From assembly GCA_015661715.1 (NCBI GenBank), contig DQVN01000051.1, positions 1 to 7,855 on the forward strand: DNA of 7,855 bases, written 5' to 3'. Shown here piece by piece: positions 1 through 7,621 of the stretch (position 1 is its first letter; every line of letters begins with the position of its first letter). The notes beneath the pieces were generated by a model. It did no database searches. It was given only the letters and a program-made list of their open reading frames with translations, and was not told the origin of the DNA. This DNA is from Sulfurivirga caldicuralii. GTDB taxonomy: Bacteria; Pseudomonadota; Gammaproteobacteria; Thiomicrospirales; Thiomicrospiraceae. The translations under genes were made by a program, and so were the position numbers.

Positions 1-64
1 AGCCGGGACTTACTAGTCATGAACCTGGATTGGAAACACCGCCGAACAAATGTGCGAAAAATTC

Positions 65-92
65 TGGACACTACCTGTCAAACCGGTAGAAT
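65..92 (+). promoter_or_regulatory. Putative sigma70-type promoter of the moa operon
   Basis: A TGGACA hexamer at 65-70 (one mismatch to TTGACA) is followed after 16 bases by TAGAAT at 87-92 (one mismatch to TATAAT). Transcription would begin near 99-100, leaving a leader of only about 22 bases before the moaA ATG at 122. The leader contains a GGGA ribosome-binding site at 110-113. It is too short to hold the large Moco riboswitch found upstream of E. coli moaA, and I see no other regulator site. The call rests on hexamer match, spacing and position only. Confidence 0.5.
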
Positions 93-121
93 ACCCGTTA
101 TGTTTTGTCGGGAATAACGCC

Positions 122-1120
122 ATGGCTGAGCTCATCGATCCCTTTAACCGCAAGATCGAGTATCTGCGCGTATCGGTCACGGATAAGTGTAATTACCGTT
201 GCGGATACTGTATGCCTCCGCAGGGTGCACATCCAGAAGGGCGGCATACTGAATATCTGGACTATGATGAAATTGCGCGTATTGTGGCGGCGTTTGCTGA
301 TTTGGGCGTTAAAAAGGTGCGTTTGACCGGTGGCGAACCTTTAGTACGTAAGGGTCTGCCCGAACTGGTTGCCTTATTGCGGCAACACAAGGGCCTGGAA
401 ACACTGGCCCTGTCCACCAATGCGCATTATCTGGATCGCTATGCTCAGCCCTTGGCAGAGGCGGGATTGGATCGTGTCAATGTCTCTTTGGATTCATTGA
501 GGCCAGAGCGCTTTACGGCCATTACCCGCGGTGGGGATTTGCATCGGGTACTCAGAGGGATTGAAGCGGCGCAGCAGGCGGGATTGAACCCGGTCAAGAT
601 CAATATGGTGGTGATGAAGGGCACCAATGACGATGAAATCGAAGCCATGGTGGACTTCGCCCAAACTCAAGGGGTTGAGGTGCGCTTTATCGAAACCATG
701 CCCATCGGCAGCGCCGGCATCAGCGTAATGGATCAGCATTATCCAGCGGATAAGATTCTGGCGCGGGTGCAAGCCCATGTGGGCGATAAACTGATCCCGC
801 TGGTCACCCGTTCCCACGATGGCCCGGCGCGCAACTATCGTATAGCCGGGAGTCAGACCAGAATAGGCGTGATCTCTGCGGTCTCTCAACACTTCTGTGA
901 AACATGCAATCGGGTGCGTCTGACCGCCCGCGGTGTGCTGGCGTTGTGTTTGGGACAGGAAGAGAGTGTGAATCTGCGTGATCCGTTGCGCGGCGGCATC
1001 AGTGATGATGCGCTCAAGGAATTGATCGTCGAGGCGATCAAGAAGAAGCCGGAACGCCACCATTTTAATGAAAATGTACATAATATTGAGTTCCGCCAAA
1101 TGGTCAGCTTGGGCGGTTGA
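122..1120 (+). CDS. moaA: GTP 3',8-cyclase MoaA (radical SAM, molybdenum cofactor biosynthesis)
   Basis: MoaA is a cytoplasmic radical-SAM enzyme that rearranges GTP to 3',8-cyclo-7,8-dihydro-GTP, the first step of molybdenum cofactor synthesis. The 332-residue protein carries the radical-SAM CxxxCxxC motif (Cys23, Cys27, Cys30) and the TGGEPL SAM-binding stretch at about 69-74. The C-terminal cluster ligands are Cys259, Cys262 and Cys276, with the arginine-rich GTP-binding segment CNRVRLTARG (262-271). The protein ends in the conserved Gly-Gly needed for activity. An in-frame ATG exists at 50, but starting there would add 24 residues unlike the family and would overlap the likely promoter. 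The ATG at 122 gives the usual N-terminus (MAELIDPF...YLRVSVTDKCN) and has GGGA eight bases upstream. It is the first gene of the Moco operon, with moaD following after 15 bases. Confidence 0.97.
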   Translation: MAELIDPFNRKIEYLRVSVTDKCNYRCGYCMPPQGAHPEGRHTEYLDYDEIARIVAAFADLGVKKVRLTGGEPLVRKGLPELVALLRQHKGLETLALSTNAHYLDRYAQPLAEAGLDRVNVSLDSLRPERFTAITRGGDLHRVLRGIEAAQQAGLNPVKINMVVMKGTNDDEIEAMVDFAQTQGVEVRFIETMPIGSAGISVMDQHYPADKILARVQAHVGDKLIPLVTRSHDGPARNYRIAGSQTRIGVISAVSQHFCETCNRVRLTARGVLALCLGQEESVNLRDPLRGGISDDALKELIVEAIKKKPERHHFNENVHNIEFRQMVSLGG

Positions 1121-1135
1121 GAGGAACGGGATGTG

Positions 1136-1387
1136 ATGAAGATTACCATTCTTTACTTTGCCAGCCTGCGGGAACAGTTGGGGTGTGCACAGGAAGTGTT
1201 GGATGTGGAGGCCAATACGGTTGAAGAACTTTTACCCATTTTGTGTGAGCGGGGCCCCCAGTGGCAGCAGGCGTTGTGTGACAATGCCCATCTGCAGGTG
1301 GCCGTCAACCATACGGTGGTGGATCTTGCCACGCCCTTGAAAGAGGGGGATGAAGTGGCTTTCTTCCCGCCCGTAACAGGGGGATGA
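1136..1387 (+). CDS. moaD: Molybdopterin synthase sulfur-carrier subunit MoaD
   Basis: MoaD is the small ubiquitin-fold subunit of molybdopterin synthase. Its C-terminal glycine carries a thiocarboxylate that donates sulfur to cyclic pyranopterin monophosphate. The 83-residue product has the usual size, the typical N-terminal strand (MKITILYFASLREQLG) and the diagnostic C-terminus FFPPVTGG with the terminal Gly-Gly exposed. Two starts are possible: GTG at 1133, eight bases after GAGG (1121-1124), or ATG at 1136, eleven bases after it. They differ by one residue, and ATG gives the usual family N-terminus. The gene ends one base before moaE, its partner subunit. MoeB, the adenylating enzyme that activates MoaD in E. 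coli, is not present in this window. Confidence 0.95.
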   Translation: MKITILYFASLREQLGCAQEVLDVEANTVEELLPILCERGPQWQQALCDNAHLQVAVNHTVVDLATPLKEGDEVAFFPPVTGG

Positions 1388-1388
1388 G

Positions 1389-1862
1389 ATGAGTCAGTGG
1401 GTGCGGGTGCAACAGGAAGATTTTGACCTATCCACAGAAGTCGCCCGGCTTCGGGACGGGCGAAAGGATATTGGGGCAGTGGTGGCTTTTGTCGGGACGG
1501 TGCGCGATATCAACCAGGGCGATAGGGTCTCCACCATGGTGTTGGAGCACTATCCTGGCATGACTGAAAAGGCTCTGCACGAGATCCGCGAGGAAGCCCA
1601 CCGTCGTTGGCGGTTGGAGAATAGCCTGATTATCCATCGTGTCGGGCCGCTGGCACCGGCAGATCAGATTGTCTTGGTGGCGGTTGCGTCACGGCATCGG
1701 GGTGATGCTTTTGCCGCAGCGGAATTTATGATGGATTACCTGAAAACCCGGGCGCCTTTCTGGAAGAAGGAACAGACCCCGGAAGGGAGCCGCTGGGTTG
1801 ATGCCCGGGTATCCGATCAACAGGCAGCGCAACGTTGGGAGCATGCAGATGCTGACATTTGA
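1389..1862 (+). CDS. moaE: Molybdopterin synthase catalytic subunit MoaE
   Basis: MoaE is the large subunit of the MoaD2-MoaE2 molybdopterin synthase, which converts cyclic pyranopterin monophosphate to molybdopterin by adding two sulfurs. The 157 residues include the family signatures FVGTVRD (34-40), LEHYPGM (52-58), HRVGPL (83-88) and SRHRGDAF (101-108). The active-site stretch KTRAPFWKKE (119-128) has lysines 119 and 126 at the positions known to be catalytic in E. coli MoaE. The start ATG lies one base after the moaD stop and is preceded by a strong AGGGGG at 1378-1383. Its 3' end overlaps the start of moeA. Complete, with nothing unusual. Confidence 0.97.
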   Translation: MSQWVRVQQEDFDLSTEVARLRDGRKDIGAVVAFVGTVRDINQGDRVSTMVLEHYPGMTEKALHEIREEAHRRWRLENSLIIHRVGPLAPADQIVLVAVASRHRGDAFAAAEFMMDYLKTRAPFWKKEQTPEGSRWVDARVSDQQAAQRWEHADADI

Positions 1863-3054
1863 ACAGGCCTGGCGTCAGTTACTCGATCATGCACAAGTGC
1901 GCACCGCCGTGCACAGCGTACCCTTGGATTCAGCGTTGGGGCGGGTGTTGGCAGAGGATGTGGTCTCGACGATCAATGTGCCGGATCGGCCGGTTTCCAC
2001 CATGGACGGGTATGCGCTGTGCGCCCTTGACTATGCGCCGGATCGCCGTTTTGCCATCAGTCAGCGCATTGCGGCCGGCACACAGCCTCAAGAGCATCGC
2101 AAGGGGACGGTGGCGCGGATTTTTACCGGTGCGCCGGTGCCGGAGAATGCCTTTGTGGTCATTCCTCAGGAGCAGGCCCAGGTGCATGAGGATGGGACGG
2201 TTTCCTTTACCCCGCCGGCGGTCAAGCCCTGGCAGAATATCCGCCGCACCGGTGAAGACATTGAAGCCGATAAAGTTCTGTTGCCCGCTGGCACCCGCCT
2301 CAATCCACAGCGTTTGGGGTTGCTGGCGGCAATTGGTGTGCCCACCGTGAAGGTCTACCATCCGCTGAAGGTGGTCACTTTTACCAGCGGTGATGAACTG
2401 GTCATGCCGGGTGAACCTTTGGCGCCGGGCAAAATTTACAATGCCAACCTGTTTATGCTCAAGGGGCTGCTGGCTCGGCTGGGGGTGGAGGTAATTGACC
2501 TGGGGCAGGTGGCCGATACCCTATCGGATACGGTTCAAGCGTTGGCGCAGGCGGCTGATCTGGGCGATGTCATTATCACCACAGGCGGCGTGTCTGTCGG
2601 TGAAGAGGATCATCTAAAGCCTGCCGTGGCGCAGCTGGGGGAACTGGCCATGTGGCAAGTGAAAATGAAGCCAGGTAAGCCCTTGGCCTATGGGCATGTC
2701 AAGGGCACCCCCTTTATCGGCCTGCCGGGCAATCCGGTTTCTGCCTTTGCCACATTCCACCTGTTTGCTCAGTTCTTTCTCCGCGCCAGTGAAGGGGAGA
2801 AAGTGGCGTTTCCCGAGCCCATCTGGGTCAAGGCGGGCTTTACCCGCAGCCGACCTGGCCCCCGGCGCGATTTTGCCCGGGCGCGCTTGCAAGCGCGGGC
2901 CCAGGATAACTGGGCCGTGCTCTATCCTAATCAGGGTTCGGCGGTCTTGACCTCCGTGCACTGGGCGGAAGGCTTTGCGGTGATTCCAGAGGATACTACG
3001 ATCACGGAAGGTGAAAAAGTTGCTTTCTATCCTTTTGCGAGGTTGATGGCATGA
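1849..3054 (+). CDS. moeA: Molybdopterin molybdenumtransferase MoeA
   Basis: MoeA inserts molybdate into adenylated molybdopterin to give active molybdenum cofactor. Counting from the ATG at 1849 it has 401 residues, normal for the family. Conserved blocks appear in order: TMDGYA (51-56), FTGAPVP (92-98), TSGDEL (179-184), [14 protein letters not shown] (244-257), MKPGKP (273-278) and GLPGNPVS (291-298). The middle blocks form the MoCF/MogA-like domain, and the last roughly 75 residues fit the C-terminal beta domain. The frame is also open from ATGs at 1798 and 1843. GGGAG at 1837-1841 is only one base from the 1843 ATG but seven from 1849, so 1849 is preferred. This gives a 14-base overlap with moaE. 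No adjacent mog/moaB gene for the preceding adenylation step is seen. Confidence 0.95.
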   Translation: MLTFEQAWRQLLDHAQVRTAVHSVPLDSALGRVLAEDVVSTINVPDRPVSTMDGYALCALDYAPDRRFAISQRIAAGTQPQEHRKGTVARIFTGAPVPENAFVVIPQEQAQVHEDGTVSFTPPAVKPWQNIRRTGEDIEADKVLLPAGTRLNPQRLGLLAAIGVPTVKVYHPLKVVTFTSGDELVMPGEPLAPGKIYNANLFMLKGLLARLGVEVIDLGQVADTLSDTVQALAQAADLGDVIITTGGVSVGEEDHLKPAVAQLGELAMWQVKMKPGKPLAYGHVKGTPFIGLPGNPVSAFATFHLFAQFFLRASEGEKVAFPEPIWVKAGFTRSRPGPRRDFARARLQARAQDNWAVLYPNQGSAVLTSVHWAEGFAVIPEDTTITEGEKVAFYPFARLMA

Positions 3055-3539
3055 GCGAGCTGACCCATATCGATGCCCGTGGTCAGGCGCGGATGGTGGA
3101 TGTGACCGACAAGGCGGAAACTTTTCGTGAAGCCACCGCGGAGGCGCGGATTGTCATGCAGCCGGAAACCCTGGCCATGATAACAGAGGGGCGGCACAAG
3201 AAAGGGGATGTGTTGGCCACAGCGCGAATTGCGGGCATTATGGCGGCGAAAAAAACCTGGGAGTTGATTCCCATGTGCCATCCGCTGCTGTTGACCAGCG
3301 TTAAAGTTGAGCTGACCCCGGAACCAGGTGAGCCGGCCGCGGTGCATGTTTCTGCGACCTGTAAATTGAAGGGGCAGACGGGGGTGGAGATGGAAGCCTT
3401 GACCGCCGCCACCACGGCAGCCCTGACGCTTTATGATATGTGTAAAGCGGTGGATCGCGCCATGACCATCACCGATGTGCGCCTGCTGGAAAAGAAAGGC
3501 GGCCAATCCGGCCACTGGATACGGGCGGATAAACGTTGA
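3051..3539 (+). CDS. moaC: Cyclic pyranopterin monophosphate synthase MoaC
   Basis: MoaC turns the MoaA product 3',8-cyclo-dihydro-GTP into cyclic pyranopterin monophosphate. The 162-residue protein matches the family throughout. It contains HKKGDVL (49-55), [12 protein letters not shown] (58-69), IPMCHPL (73-79, with the active-site His77), GVEMEALTA (111-119) and YDMCKAVD (128-135, with the catalytic Asp129 and Lys132). It ends in the usual [13 protein letters not shown] tail. Its ATG overlaps the moeA stop as ATGA, and a GAGG at 3039-3042 sits eight bases upstream inside moeA, so translation is probably coupled. Its partner enzyme gene moaA lies at the opposite end of the operon, unlike the E. 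coli order moaA-B-C-D-E. Confidence 0.97.
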   Translation: MSELTHIDARGQARMVDVTDKAETFREATAEARIVMQPETLAMITEGRHKKGDVLATARIAGIMAAKKTWELIPMCHPLLLTSVKVELTPEPGEPAAVHVSATCKLKGQTGVEMEALTAATTAALTLYDMCKAVDRAMTITDVRLLEKKGGQSGHWIRADKR

Positions 3540-3540
3540 C

Positions 3541-3565
3541 AAGAGGGAGTATCCGACCTCTTTTT
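3541..3565 (+). terminator. Possible intrinsic terminator after moaC
   Basis: AAGAGG at 3541-3546 can pair with CCTCTT at 3557-3562 around a 10-base loop. The downstream arm runs into a stretch of five T (3561-3565). It begins directly after the moaC stop, the expected place for the end of the moa operon. The stem is short and the loop large, so termination may be weak. The stem has no T-run on the other strand, so it does not look like a terminator for the convergent gene. Confidence 0.4.
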
Positions 3566-3621
3566 CTGTCGTTTAACGCTCATCTTGCACCACCCGTCAC
3601 TGCGGGGGCGCAACAGGCTGG

Positions 3622-4326
3622 TTAAATCTCATTCCACCGGCTGCGTCGGCGGGGCAGACGGAAGAAACGGCCCAGCAACAGGCCTAACAACAGTACTCCG
3701 GCACCGGTGAGAAACCACTGCCGTTTGATGGCATCTTCAGAGTGAGTGATTTGCTCATTGAGGATGGCGTTGCGCTCTTCCAATTCGGCAAGTTGGCGCT
3801 TGAGCTGCTGATTTTCTTCATCAAGCGCAACGGCATTGCCTGCCACCTGGCGCAAGTGTTCGTACTCCTTTTTCAGGGTAAATAATTTTTTCTGCGTTTC
3901 GCTCAATAGATTCTTCGTTTCCTCATAGCTCTGGCGAATATTGTTCAGCTGCTGTTCCAGCTGTTGCAGGCGGGTATTCAATTCAGCGTTTTTCGCTGCC
4001 TGCTGTTTGAGCTTTTCCCGGGCCACGAGCTCTGGTGAAAGGAGGCGGGCAGGCATCCAGCCATCCCGTTTTTGCCCTTTCCATGTGTACTCCACGTGCG
4101 CCCAGCCTTCTTTGTTTACTTCCAGCACCACCACCGGCGTGCCCGATTTGAGCAGGTTGATGATCTTATAGTTGAAGCCCGGCCCTCTGCGGATGGGTAC
4201 TTCCAGCTGGTCGGTAATATAGTGCTTGAAGCCGGCCTGCACCTGCGGTGCCGCCTGACTGACCGGTGCGATGCTCATCAGCGCAAAGGCGATCAGCAGG
4301 GCATTAAAGCGCTTGAATTTTGGCAT
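3622..4326 (-). CDS. YgiM-like TIGR04211 family SH3 domain membrane protein
   Basis: The 234-residue protein has a clear modular layout. Residues 1-26 look like a signal peptide (basic MPKFKR, hydrophobic core, SQAA cleavage region). Residues 35-96 form a bacterial SH3 domain ([20 protein letters not shown]...GWMPARLL). About 97-200 is a Gln/Glu/Leu-rich coiled coil. A membrane helix follows at about 204-220 ([16 protein letters not shown]), then a short basic tail ([12 protein letters not shown]). This is the architecture of E. coli YgiM, whose start (MPKLR) and end (RKRKDRW) it resembles. The SH3 domain and coiled coil should face the periplasm. Its molecular role is not established. The frame stays open to 4425, but the ATG at 4326 gives the signal peptide. 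That start lies 23 bases inside valS, with a weak GGA eight bases upstream, so coupling to valS is likely. Confidence 0.85.
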   Translation of the reverse strand: MPKFKRFNALLIAFALMSIAPVSQAAPQVQAGFKHYITDQLEVPIRRGPGFNYKIINLLKSGTPVVVLEVNKEGWAHVEYTWKGQKRDGWMPARLLSPELVAREKLKQQAAKNAELNTRLQQLEQQLNNIRQSYEETKNLLSETQKKLFTLKKEYEHLRQVAGNAVALDEENQQLKRQLAELEERNAILNEQITHSEDAIKRQWFLTGAGVLLLGLLLGRFFRLPRRRSRWNEI

Positions 4327-7078
4327 ATTGAGTTTCCAAGTTGTTGAGGGCGGTTTGTACATCTTCCAGCTTTTTCTTTTCCTTTTCAACCACTTCCGCA
4401 GGCGCGCGGCGGATGAAGTTTTCATTGCCCAGTTTTTTCTCCAGCTGTTGACGCTTTTTCTCCAGCTTGTCGATTTCCTTTTTCAGCCGGGTCAGTTCGG
4501 CGGTTTTATCGATCAGGCCTGCCATGGGAATGAGCACTTTCATCTCACCTACCAGCGCTACAGCGGATTCAGGCGCATCCTGTTCGCTGTCCAGCACAGT
4601 GATGCGTTCCAGCCGGGCCAGGGTCTTCAGAAAGGCTGCATTGTCGGCCAAATATTGGCGATCGGTGTCGTTGAGATGGGTCAGCAGCACAGGCAGGGGC
4701 TTGCCGGGGGCGATATTCATCTCGGCCCGGATACGGCGTACACCGACAATGAACTGCTGCAGCCAGGTGATTTCCGCTTCCGCCGCCTCATCTATCAGGC
4801 TTTCATCCGCTTCCGGGAAGGGCGCCAGCATAATGGTCTCTTCTTCGGCACCGGAAAGCGGTCGGATCTGCTGCCAGATCTCTTCGGTGATAAAAGGGAT
4901 GGTGGGGTGCAGCAGTCGCAGCAGAGCGTCCAGGGTGCGTACCAGCGTGCGCCGGGTACCGCGCTGTTGCGCCTCACTGGCGTTCGGGTCGTTGAGAATG
5001 GGTTTGGACAGCTCCAGATACCAGTCGCAGAATGCTTCCCAGGTGAACTCATACAGCGTCTGGGCCATGAGATCGAAGCGGTACTGCTCAATATGGCGTG
5101 CCACTTCTTTTTCTACACGCTGCAGGCGGGAGAGGATCCAGCGGTCTGCCACGGATAGTTCAACCGGGGCATGTTGATCAAGCCCCACATCCTGGCCCTG
5201 GGTGTTCATCAGCACATAACGGCTGGCGTTCCACAGCTTGTTGCAGAAATTGCGGTAGCCTTCACAGCGCTGCAGGTCGAAACGGATATCCCGGCCTGTG
5301 GCGGCCAAAGAGGCGAAGGTGAAGCGCAACGCATCCGCCCCATAAGCGGGAATACCCTCGGGAAACTCCTTGCGGGTCTGCTGCTCGATCTTCTTCGCCT
5401 GCTGTGGCTGCATCAGCCCAAAGGTGCGTTTTTTGATCAGGCTTTCCAGGTCAATGCCATCGATAATATCCAATGGGTCCAGCACATTTCCCTTGGATTT
5501 CGACATTTTCTGTCCCTGGGCATCGCGCACCAGCCCGTGGACATAGACCTGGTGGAAGGGCACCTCATCCATGAATTTGAGGGTCATCATGATCATACGG
5601 GCGACCCAGAAAAAGATAATGTCAAAGCCGGTCACCAGTACGCTGGTGGGGTGGAACTTCTCCAACTCGGGGGTCTTCTCCGGCCAACCCAAAGTGGAAA
5701 AAGTCCACAACGCCGAACTGAACCAGGTATCCAGTACATCTTCATCCTGACGCAGCGGGGCATCACCCAGGTTGTACTTCTCGCGCACCTCTGTTTCAGA
5801 ACGGCCCACATAGACATTGCCCGCCTCATCATACCAGGCAGGAATCCGGTGGCCCCACCACAGTTGGCGTGAGATACACCAGTCTTGAATATTGCGCATC
5901 CATTCGAAGTAGGTGTTTTCCCAGTTCTTGGGAACGAAGGCGATTGCCCCCTTTTCTACCGCTGCAATGGCAGGCTGGGCCAGAGACTCGATGGCCACAT
6001 ACCATTGATCGGTTAGATAGGGTTCGATGATGGCGCCGGAGCGGTCGCCCCGGGGCACCATCAGTTTGTGGTCTTCGATCTTCTCTACCAGGCCCGCAGC
6101 CTCCATGTCGGCGACGATGCGCTTGCGTGCAGCAAAGCGATCCAGCCCACGGTAGGCTGCCGGGGCCTGGTCGTTGATCGTCGCGTCTTCGGTAAAGATA
6201 TTGAGTAAAGGCAGGTTGTGACGCTGGCCGATCTCGTAATCGTTGAAATCATGGGCCGGGGTGATCTTGACGCAGCCGGTGCCAAACTCGGGATCCACAT
6301 AGGCATCCGCGATGATGGGAATTTCGCGTCCCACCAATGGCAGGGTGACGGTTTTGCCGATCAGGTGCTTATAGCGCTCATCCTCTGGGTGCACCGCCAC
6401 AGCCTGATCGCCCAGCATGGTTTCCGGGCGGGTGGTGGCCACCACCAGATGGCCGGTACCGTCAGTGAGGGGATAGCGGAAGTGCCACAGGTGACCCTGC
6501 TCTTCCTCGCTGATCACCTCCAGGTCTGAAATGGCAGTGTGCAGCACCGGATCCCAGTTGACCAGGCGTTTGCCCCGGTAGATGAGCCCTTCTTCATACA
6601 GGCGTACGAAAACTTCGCGCACCGCATTGGACAGGCCTTCATCCATGGTGAAACGCTCACGGCTCCAGTCCAGGCTGGCCCCCATGCGGCGTAGTTGACG
6701 GGTGATGGTGGAGCCGGACTCCTCTTTCCAGCGCCAGATGCGCTGCAGAAACTGCTCTCGACCCAGGTCATGGCGCGACTTGCCCTCTTCCCGCTCGATC
6801 AGGCGTTCCACCACCATCTGCGTGGCGATGCCGGCATGGTCTGTGCCCGGCTGCCACAGGGTTTCATCGCCTTTCATGCGGTGATAGCGAATGAGAATGT
6901 CCATGATGGTGTCTTGAAAGGCGTGCCCCATATGCAGCGAGCCGGTTACATTCGGCGGCGGGATGACAATGCAGTACTGCTTGCCGGTGCGGCTGGGTTG
7001 AGGTTTGAAGTAGCCTTTGCCTTCCCATTCAGGGTACCATTTCGCTTCAATCGCCTTGGGGTCAAAATGTTTGTCCAT
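4304..7078 (-). CDS. valS: Valyl-tRNA synthetase ValS
   Basis: ValS attaches valine to tRNA-Val in the cytoplasm and edits mischarged threonine. It is a class Ia synthetase of 924 residues, a normal length. The HIGH motif appears as HMGH (49-52) within [16 protein letters not shown]. The editing (CP1) domain spans roughly 190-350 and contains [17 protein letters not shown] (215-231) and the AHDFND block (275-280). The KMSKS loop is at 524-528. The anticodon-binding helical domain lies at about 640-790. The C-terminal tRNA-binding coiled coil is at about 855-924 (Lys/Glu/Leu heptads, [14 protein letters not shown]). AAAGGG at 7090-7085 lies six bases before the ATG and supports the start. It is transcribed from an extended -10 promoter and probably co-transcribed with the overlapping SH3 gene. 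The pepA-holC genes that often precede valS in gammaproteobacteria are not next to it here. Confidence 0.98.
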   Translation of the reverse strand: MDKHFDPKAIEAKWYPEWEGKGYFKPQPSRTGKQYCIVIPPPNVTGSLHMGHAFQDTIMDILIRYHRMKGDETLWQPGTDHAGIATQMVVERLIEREEGKSRHDLGREQFLQRIWRWKEESGSTITRQLRRMGASLDWSRERFTMDEGLSNAVREVFVRLYEEGLIYRGKRLVNWDPVLHTAISDLEVISEEEQGHLWHFRYPLTDGTGHLVVATTRPETMLGDQAVAVHPEDERYKHLIGKTVTLPLVGREIPIIADAYVDPEFGTGCVKITPAHDFNDYEIGQRHNLPLLNIFTEDATINDQAPAAYRGLDRFAARKRIVADMEAAGLVEKIEDHKLMVPRGDRSGAIIEPYLTDQWYVAIESLAQPAIAAVEKGAIAFVPKNWENTYFEWMRNIQDWCISRQLWWGHRIPAWYDEAGNVYVGRSETEVREKYNLGDAPLRQDEDVLDTWFSSALWTFSTLGWPEKTPELEKFHPTSVLVTGFDIIFFWVARMIMMTLKFMDEVPFHQVYVHGLVRDAQGQKMSKSKGNVLDPLDIIDGIDLESLIKKRTFGLMQPQQAKKIEQQTRKEFPEGIPAYGADALRFTFASLAATGRDIRFDLQRCEGYRNFCNKLWNASRYVLMNTQGQDVGLDQHAPVELSVADRWILSRLQRVEKEVARHIEQYRFDLMAQTLYEFTWEAFCDWYLELSKPILNDPNASEAQQRGTRRTLVRTLDALLRLLHPTIPFITEEIWQQIRPLSGAEEETIMLAPFPEADESLIDEAAEAEITWLQQFIVGVRRIRAEMNIAPGKPLPVLLTHLNDTDRQYLADNAAFLKTLARLERITVLDSEQDAPESAVALVGEMKVLIPMAGLIDKTAELTRLKKEIDKLEKKRQQLEKKLGNENFIRRAPAEVVEKEKKKLEDVQTALNNLETQYAKIQAL

Positions 7079-7113
7079 GGACGGCCCTTTGTGAATTTGG
7101 TTTTAATCGCACA

Positions 7114-7122
7114 ATTATAGCA
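7114..7122 (-). promoter_or_regulatory. Extended -10 promoter of valS
   Basis: Read on the - strand, 7122 to 7114 is TGCTATAAT, a perfect TATAAT preceded by the TGn extended -10 element. Initiation would fall near 7107, about 28 bases before the valS ATG and upstream of its AAAGGG ribosome-binding site. No good TTGACA-like hexamer lies 16-18 bases further upstream (the region reads about AACAGC), as is usual for extended -10 promoters. The spacer is occupied by eight C on this strand. Confidence 0.65.
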
Positions 7123-7130
7123 GGGGGGGG
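7123..7130. repeat. G8 homopolymer tract in the divergent promoter region
   Basis: Eight consecutive G on the + strand lie immediately upstream of the valS extended -10 element. They also lie two bases before the ATG of the unrecognised gene on the other strand. For that gene, the run plus the following AG is the only purine-rich sequence able to act as a ribosome-binding site. Such runs can change length by slippage. Whether this one does cannot be seen from one sequence. Confidence 0.9.
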
Positions 7131-7132
7131 AG

Positions 7133-7558
7133 ATGGGCTGTTGTGGTGGGGGGCACTGTGATTTTCAGTTTCCGCCGGGGCCGCCTTTGGTGGAAGAGCC
7201 GGTGGCGCATCTAAACGCCCGCTGGTTGTTTATGCCCCGGGGTACCCGATTTCAGACGGGGGACATGGTGCGCCTGTGGATGCAGAATGGTAAGACCCGC
7301 ACTGTATTCGTGGCGGAGGTGATGCCGGTGGATTACAACCGTTATCCGCCCCGTATTATTGGTGCACAATCCCCCACTTGGGCGCAGGTGGCGCTGGATT
7401 CAGACCAGAACGAGCAGAGTCTGATCCAATGGCGCGATCATCCCTTGTTCGACCCGGGCTATCCTCCGTGTGTTCTGGGGTTTGACCATTTTGTTGCTGA
7501 GGAACCCACTCTGTGGACGCGTTGGAAACGTTTGCTTTATACCCTTCGAAACCTTTAG
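7133..7558 (+). CDS. Unrecognised 141-residue protein with Cys/His-rich N-terminus
   Basis: I do not recognise this protein. Codon use resembles the neighbouring genes and no larger gene covers the region, so it is probably real. It begins MGCCGGGHC, placing Cys3, Cys4, His8 and Cys9 close together as a possible metal site. A proline-rich stretch follows (FPPGPPLVEEP, 12-22). A likely beta-rich core (about 40-80) contains GDMVRLWMQNGKTRTVFVAE. The Trp- and Arg-rich C-terminus (WTRWKRLLYTLRNL, 128-141) could form an amphipathic helix. There is no signal peptide or membrane segment. The ATG at 7133 is the first in frame after a TAG at 7118-7120. Its only ribosome-binding candidate is the G-run directly upstream, with unusual spacing. 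A later start, for example the Met34 codon, would remove the Cys cluster. It is divergent from valS and convergent with a flagellin gene, which says little about function. Confidence 0.65.
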   Translation: MGCCGGGHCDFQFPPGPPLVEEPVAHLNARWLFMPRGTRFQTGDMVRLWMQNGKTRTVFVAEVMPVDYNRYPPRIIGAQSPTWAQVALDSDQNEQSLIQWRDHPLFDPGYPPCVLGFDHFVAEEPTLWTRWKRLLYTLRNL

Positions 7559-7583
7559 TTATTCGGTATGGCGGAGTAATTTG

Positions 7584-7612
7584 GCCCATCCCATGGTTCT
7601 TCGGGGGAGGGC
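7584..7612. terminator. GC-rich imperfect hairpin between convergent genes
   Basis: GCCC-A-TCCC at 7584-7592 can pair with GGGAGGGC at 7605-7612, giving eight base pairs with one bulged A and a 12-base loop. It sits between the stop of the unrecognised + gene (7558) and the stop of the flagellin gene (7622), where it could end or protect both transcripts. Neither side has a T-run, so it does not meet the usual definition of an intrinsic terminator. The rest of 7559-7621 shows nothing else. Confidence 0.3.
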
Positions 7613-7621
7613 GAACAGATC

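Noticed and set aside
1..20. Possible divergent - strand gene starting at the ATG at 20-18
   Set aside because: Only six codons are visible. A TTGACA on the - strand at 81-76 has no matching -10 at 16-18 bases.
1..117. Open frame 1 as the 3' end of an upstream gene
   Set aside because: Only 38 codons, no recognisable motif, and it would run through the moaA promoter; chance openness cannot be excluded.
494..1099. 201-codon open frame on the - strand
   Set aside because: Antisense to moaA, with a His/Arg-rich shadow composition and no recognisable domain.
3027..3542. 171-codon open frame on the - strand
   Set aside because: Exactly antisense to moaC, which is complete and conserved.
4327..4425. 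N-terminal extension of the SH3 protein to an ATG at 4425
   Set aside because: The extra 33 residues are a frame-shifted reading of valS and would bury the signal peptide that starts at the 4326 ATG.
4271..5158. 295-codon open frame on the + strand
   Set aside because: It lies antisense to valS and the SH3 gene, whose protein matches are unambiguous; no family features and no ribosome-binding site. It is a codon-bias shadow.
5171..5872. 233-codon open frame on the + strand
   Set aside because: It lies entirely antisense to conserved valS domains, and the translation is rich in Gln/His/Gly as expected from reverse-complement coding sequence.
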